Part shown: piece by piece, positions 61,401-64,000 of the stretch | Layout of the letters: every line of letters begins with the position of its first letter | Numbering within the stretch: position 1 is the stretch's first letter | Source of the DNA: DASXRU01 sp034665305 | GTDB lineage: Bacteria > Acidobacteriota > Blastocatellia > Pyrinomonadales > Pyrinomonadaceae | NCBI GenBank assembly: GCA_034665305.1 | Contig: JAXDFZ010000020.1 | Span: 18,807 to 82,806, forward strand | Length of the DNA stretch: 64,000 bases | Reading direction: 5' to 3' | Notes under the pieces: generated by a model | Seen by the model: only the letters and a program-made list of their open reading frames with translations | Told to the model about the DNA's origin: nothing | Databases searched by the model: none | Translations under genes and position numbers: made by a program

Positions 61401-64000
61401 ATCGGGTGTGATGGTCGGTGCTCCGGGGATCGGGTTTACCGTCACGGTCGTGGAGGCGGAAGACGCACTGACGCAGCCATCTGTCGCGACTGTGTTGGTG
61501 TAATCGCCGGCGCCCGTGCCGATGTAAGTCTGATTGGTAGCGCCGCCGATGGGATTGCCATTCAAGTACCACTGATTGCCGCTCGCGCTACTTGACGTCA
61601 GTGTCACGCTACCGCCCTCACAGAACGTGGTCGGACCTCCAGGCGTGATGGTCGGAGTCGCCGGAATCGGGTTCACCTTCACGGTCGTGGCAGTGGAAGG
61701 AACACTGGTGCAGTCACTGGCCGTGACGGTGTTGGTGTAATCGCCGGAAGCCGTGGCGAGGTAAGTCTGATTCGATGCGCCACCGATCGGGTTTCCGTTC
61801 AGATACCACTGATTGCCCGTCGCGTTGCTCGACGTCAACGTAACGCTGCCGCCCTCGCAGAAAGTCGTCGGGCCATCAGGCGTGATTGTCGGAGTCGCCG
61901 GAATCGGGTTCACCGTCACGGTCGTCGCGACTGAAGGAGAGCTGGCGCAGCCACTAGTCGTGATCGTGTTGGTGTAGTCGCCCGTGGCCGTAGCGATGTG
62001 CGTTTGATTCGATGCACCACCGATCGGGTTTCCGTTCAGATACCACTGATTGCCAGTCGCGCTGCTCGACTTTAACGTAACGCTGCCGCCAGTGCAGAAA
62101 GTTGTTGGACCATCAGGCGTAATTGTCGGCATTGCCGGGATCGGAGTTACCGTCACGGTCGTTGCGGTTGAAGGAGCACTGGCGCAGTCACTCGTCGTGA
62201 TCGTGTTGGTGTAGTCGCCCGTGGCCGTAGCGATGTACGCCTGATTCGATGCGCCCCCGATCGGGTTTCCGTTCAGATACCATTGATTCCCAGTCGCGCT
62301 GCTCGACGCCAACGTAACGGTCCCGCCCTCGCAGAAAGTCGTCGGGCCATCGGGCGTGATTGTCGGAGTCGCCGGGATCGGGTTCACCGTCACCGTTGAC
62401 GCGCTGGAAGGAGAACTGCTGCAGCCGCTGGTCGTGTCCGTGACAGTGTAGTCACCGGTGGAACCAGCGATGTACGCCTGATTCGACGCGCCGTCGATGG
62501 GACTACCGTTCAAGTACCACTGATTGCCGCTCACACTGCTTGATGTCAGCGTGACCATGCCGCCCATGCAGAAAGTAGTCGGGCCATCAGGCGTGATTGT
62601 CGGTACTGCGGGGATCGGATTCACCGTAACCGTGGTCGCGGTTGAAGGGGCACTGGTGCACCCGCTAATCGTGTCCGTGACCGTGTAGTCACCGGTGGCA
62701 CCTGCGATGTACGCCTGATTCGTAGCGCCCCCGATGGGAGTACCATTCAAGTACCACTGATTGCCGCTGGCGCTGCTCGACGTCAGCGTCACGCCGCCAC
62801 CCGCACAGAAAGTTGTCGGAGCATCAGCCGAAATTGTGGGTGGTGCGGGGATCGCATTTACAGTAACCGTAGTCGCTGCGGATTGACCACTGGCACAACC
62901 AGTATCTGTGACCGTGTTGGTGTAGTCGCCCGAAGTAGTAGCGATGTAAGTCTGGTTCGAGGCGCCGCCAATTGGATTGCCATTCAAGTACCACAGATTG
63001 CCGCTGGCGCCACTTGACGTCAGCGTAACGCTGCCGCCCTCGCAGAACGTAGTCGGACCGCCAGGCGTGATGGACGGGGTGGCGGGGATCGGATTCACTA
63101 TCACCGTCGTGGCGGTTGAGACTGCACTGGCACAGCCAGTCTCCGTGACCGTATTAGTGTAGTCACCGGACGCTATCGCGATGTACGTCGGATTCGTAGC
63201 CCCGCCGATGGGACTGCCGTTCAGGTACCACTGATTGCCGGTCGCGCTGCCCGATGTCAGCGTAACGCTGCCGCCCTCGCAGAATGTTGTCGGCCCACCG
63301 GACGTGATGATCGGGGTGGCGGGAATCGGATTCACAACTACCGTGGTCGCCGCTGAAGGATTGCTGATACAGGCTGTCGCAGAGTCCGTAACGGTGTAGT
63401 TGCCTGAAGCAGTAACGATGTACGTGGGGTTCGACGCGCCGCCGATTGGATTGCCGTTGAGATACCACTGATTGCCGCCCGCGCCACTGGAGGTCAAGGT
63501 GACACTGCCGCCCGCACAAAAAGTTGTTGGGCCGCCAGGAGTGATGGTGGGAGTTGCCGGGATCGGATTTACCGTCACTGTCGTCGCGGCTGAAGAGGCA
63601 CTGGCGCAGTCATTTATCGTGATCGCGTTGGTATAGTCCCCGGAAGCATTTGCCACATAGGTCTGATTAGTGGCGCCGCCGATCGGGTTTCCGTTCAGAT
63701 ACCATTGATTGCCAGTCGCGCTGCTCGACGTCAACGTAACGCTGCCGGCCTCGCAGAAAGTCGTCGGGCCATCGGGTGTAATTGTCGGCGTGGCCGGGAT
63801 CGGATTCACCGTAACCGTGGTCGCACTTGAAGCGGAGCTGCTGCAACCGCTGGCTGTTTCTGTAACCGTGTACTCGCCCGTGGAACTGGCGCTGTAGCCC
63901 TGGCTCGTCGCGCCGCTGATGGGACTCCCGTTCAGTCGCCACTGATTGCCAGTCGCGCTGCTCGAAGTCAATGTCACGTTCCCACCCTCGCAGAACGTGG
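58458..64000 (-). CDS. Giant surface protein with Ig-like repeats and DUF4214 C-terminus (5' end missing)
   Basis: The visible part (over 1840 residues) is the C-terminal portion; the frame stays open past the window end. It consists of 14 tandem Ig-like repeats of about 79 residues with a repeated TPTITPDGPTTFCEGGSVTL...YLNGNPIGG pattern and two Cys per repeat, probable disulfide partners. Next come a beta-rich region with PKD/Ig- and beta-helix-like sequence (about 470 residues), a carboxypeptidase-regulatory-like domain (GGSISGRILSDGHPVEGAVV), and finally a DUF4214 region (QYVDLMGREPEEDGFNYWSD...GFITSAEYQRRF). Such repeat types are common in Bacteroidota and Acidobacteriota surface or secreted proteins. 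The role is probably adhesion or matrix formation. Confidence 0.88.
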   Translation of the reverse strand, partial: TFCEGGNVTLTSSSATGNQWRLNGSPISGATSQGYSASSTGEYTVTETASGCSSSASSATTVTVNPIPATPTITPDGPTTFCEAGSVTLTSSSATGNQWYLNGNPIGGATNQTYVANASGDYTNAITINDCASASSAATTVTVNPIPATPTITPGGPTTFCAGGSVTLTSSGAGGNQWYLNGNPIGGASNPTYIVTASGNYTVTDSATACISNPSAATTVVVNPIPATPIITSGGPTTFCEGGSVTLTSGSATGNQWYLNGSPIGGATNPTYIAIASGDYTNTVTETGCASAVSTATTVIVNPIPATPSITPGGPTTFCEGGSVTLTSSGASGNLWYLNGNPIGGASNQTYIATTSGDYTNTVTDTGCASGQSAATTVTVNAIPAPPTISADAPTTFCAGGGVTLTSSSASGNQWYLNGTPIGGATNQAYIAGATGDYTVTDTISGCTSAPSTATTVTVNPIPAVPTITPDGPTTFCMGGMVTLTSSSVSGNQWYLNGSPIDGASNQAYIAGSTGDYTVTDTTSGCSSSPSSASTVTVNPIPATPTITPDGPTTFCEGGTVTLASSSATGNQWYLNGNPIGGASNQAYIATATGDYTNTITTSDCASAPSTATTVTVTPIPAMPTITPDGPTTFCTGGSVTLKSSSATGNQWYLNGNPIGGASNQTHIATATGDYTNTITTSGCASSPSVATTVTVNPIPATPTITPDGPTTFCEGGSVTLTSSNATGNQWYLNGNPIGGASNQTYLATASGDYTNTVTASDCTSVPSTATTVKVNPIPATPTITPGGPTTFCEGGSVTLTSSSASGNQWYLNGNPIGGATNQTYIGTGAGDYTNTVATDGCVSASSASTTVTVNPIPGAPTITPDGPTTFCNGGSVTLTSNSANNNQWYLNGNPIGGATNQAYLASASGDYTNIVTTSGCSSTPATATTVTVNPIPATPTTTPDGPTTFCVGGSVTLTSSSASNNQWSLNGNPIGGAINQSYTATASGDYTNTVTALSCSSATSTATTVTINPIPTTPTITPAGPATFCEGSTVTLTSSSASGNQWYLNGNPIGGASNQTYLAAAAGDYTVTLTTSGCGSAQSAATTVTANVAPTLTYASPQSLAFAGSLTVTPTSAGASLVGYAVHSVVPALMTVPVVDASGVVSITNAQAGGPHNITIRATDSCGATVDASFTLNVSVSTTYSDSSGNCGGSTPCYTTLQAAIDALTTSGTVNVTGGTFNEDLNLSTDAVLNFNGPTTINSLTISAGVLHASNGGSFSLTLASGNWTNNGGTFDPGTGTINFAGTGQSIGGTNPTTFNNLTIGASGAVVNSALAGKPNPQTNGPVVTVNEKVTGLLTLNGDLEVASPAKLIMPASASSTGTGDVIGKLERLGFMTGSCVTAPCVNTLSLGNRDNQITITAGTAPASILVTLAKSAPATYAAAVQRNYIIADTGGSAFTATLRLHYLDSELNGNTPDSNLNLRRWSGTAWTAVVRSRPVDTNANWVESNAVTSLSQFTFAVLTPTAAGGSISGRILSDGHPVEGAVVSLSGTQTRKLITDANGNYRFDDVATGGFYMVTPARANFDFAPAQRSFSQLENNTEATFTGFSNGDARNPLDTAEYFVRQQYVDLMGREPEEDGFNYWSDRLLECGNAELCINTRRVAVAAAFFMSREYQESGSYFYDIYKGALERDPSYAEFSVDRRRVVGGSTLGAQKAAFAASFVMRDEFVNKYQNNTSAASFIDALLTNVQQVAGVDLSSQRDAIVVTYDSGGTMTEGRALVLQAMADNAEFKQALFNRAFVITEYFGYLRRNPEPAGYAFWLYVIDNHETGNYRGLVCGFITSAEYQRRFGAVLNHFNAECGN
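60738..64000 (-). repeat. 237-bp tandem repeats encoding Ig-like domains
   Basis: The codon-level repeat unit is about 237 bp; the CCGTTCAG-type landmark recurs at 60846, 61084 and then at about 237-bp intervals to the window end. Adjacent units share long nearly identical stretches, which implies recent duplication or gene conversion. The array likely continues outside the window. Confidence 0.92.

Noticed and set aside
60738..64000. CRISPR-like regular repeats
   Set aside because: The spacing of about 237 bp, the coding frame and the lack of short repeat plus unique spacer structure show these are protein repeats.

Overview
The window looks like a chromosomal segment of an Acidobacteriota bacterium, probably of the Blastocatellia/Pyrinomonadales type. 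Three tandem paralogues of the acidobacterial secreted VWFA-related family (6473-13359) are the strongest taxonomic marker. Genes for bacillithiol synthesis, many secreted peptidases and Asp/Glu-type lipoproteins, and a moderately high GC content fit this. I see no prophage, transposase, CRISPR array or rRNA operon. The only RNA genes found are one tRNA-Ala(GGC) and one candidate small RNA.

Layout. 0-6.3 kb: a metallo-beta-lactamase-fold hydrolase, bshB1, a secreted helical-repeat protein, an Nfu-type Fe-S scaffold, a candidate ncRNA with its own promoter and terminator, and bshA. 6.4-13.4 kb: the three VWFA paralogues. 13.4-18.5 kb: a four-helix-bundle (23S IVP-type) gene between heptamer repeats, selB, two small membrane proteins and a GH5-like hydrolase. 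18.5-25.4 kb: hemB, an ABC exporter operon with an endonuclease/phosphatase-fold protein, a hotdog thioesterase overlapping an aryl/acyl-CoA ligase, and a pair of very small genes resembling a cyanobacterial pair. 25.4-37.7 kb: TPR protein, DUF2071 protein, M14 carboxypeptidase, zinc-ribbon membrane protein, MOSC protein, FdhF/YdeP-like molybdoenzyme and an S9 prolyl oligopeptidase. 38-45.5 kb: lipoprotein-DsbA-VKOR operon, purS-purQ, purB, a YycJ-like hydrolase and an M16 peptidase. 45.9-58.4 kb: a TonB-receptor-like barrel, a sensor kinase behind a sigma-54 promoter with an NtrC-type regulator, HxlR regulator, trxB, 3-hydroxyacyl-CoA dehydrogenase, PilZ protein, a two-gene unit of unknown function, enoyl-CoA hydratase and the tRNA. 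58.5-64 kb: the 3' part of a giant surface protein made of tandem Ig-like repeats of about 79 residues, ending in a DUF4214 region; its 5' end lies outside the window.

The most unusual property is the intergenic DNA. Almost every gap holds either a short tandem array with a 7-bp period (a different heptamer at each locus, usually with a complementary copy nearby) or one of several families of larger palindromes. These elements repeatedly begin exactly at, or supply, the stop codon of the neighbouring gene. One 111-bp element has terminal inverted repeats and an 8-bp target duplication and has changed the C-terminus of the VKOR gene. Together these suggest an active population of non-autonomous repeats that tolerates insertion at gene ends and probably doubles as mRNA 3' structure.

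Functional themes: low-molecular-weight thiol and disulfide metabolism (bshA, bshB1, trxB, DsbA-VKOR), proteolysis outside the cytoplasm (M14, S9, M16), acyl-CoA metabolism (ligase, thioesterase, dehydrogenase, hydratase), purine synthesis, and signalling (sigma-54 two-component pair, PilZ). All functional calls are from motif recognition by eye; no database search was run.
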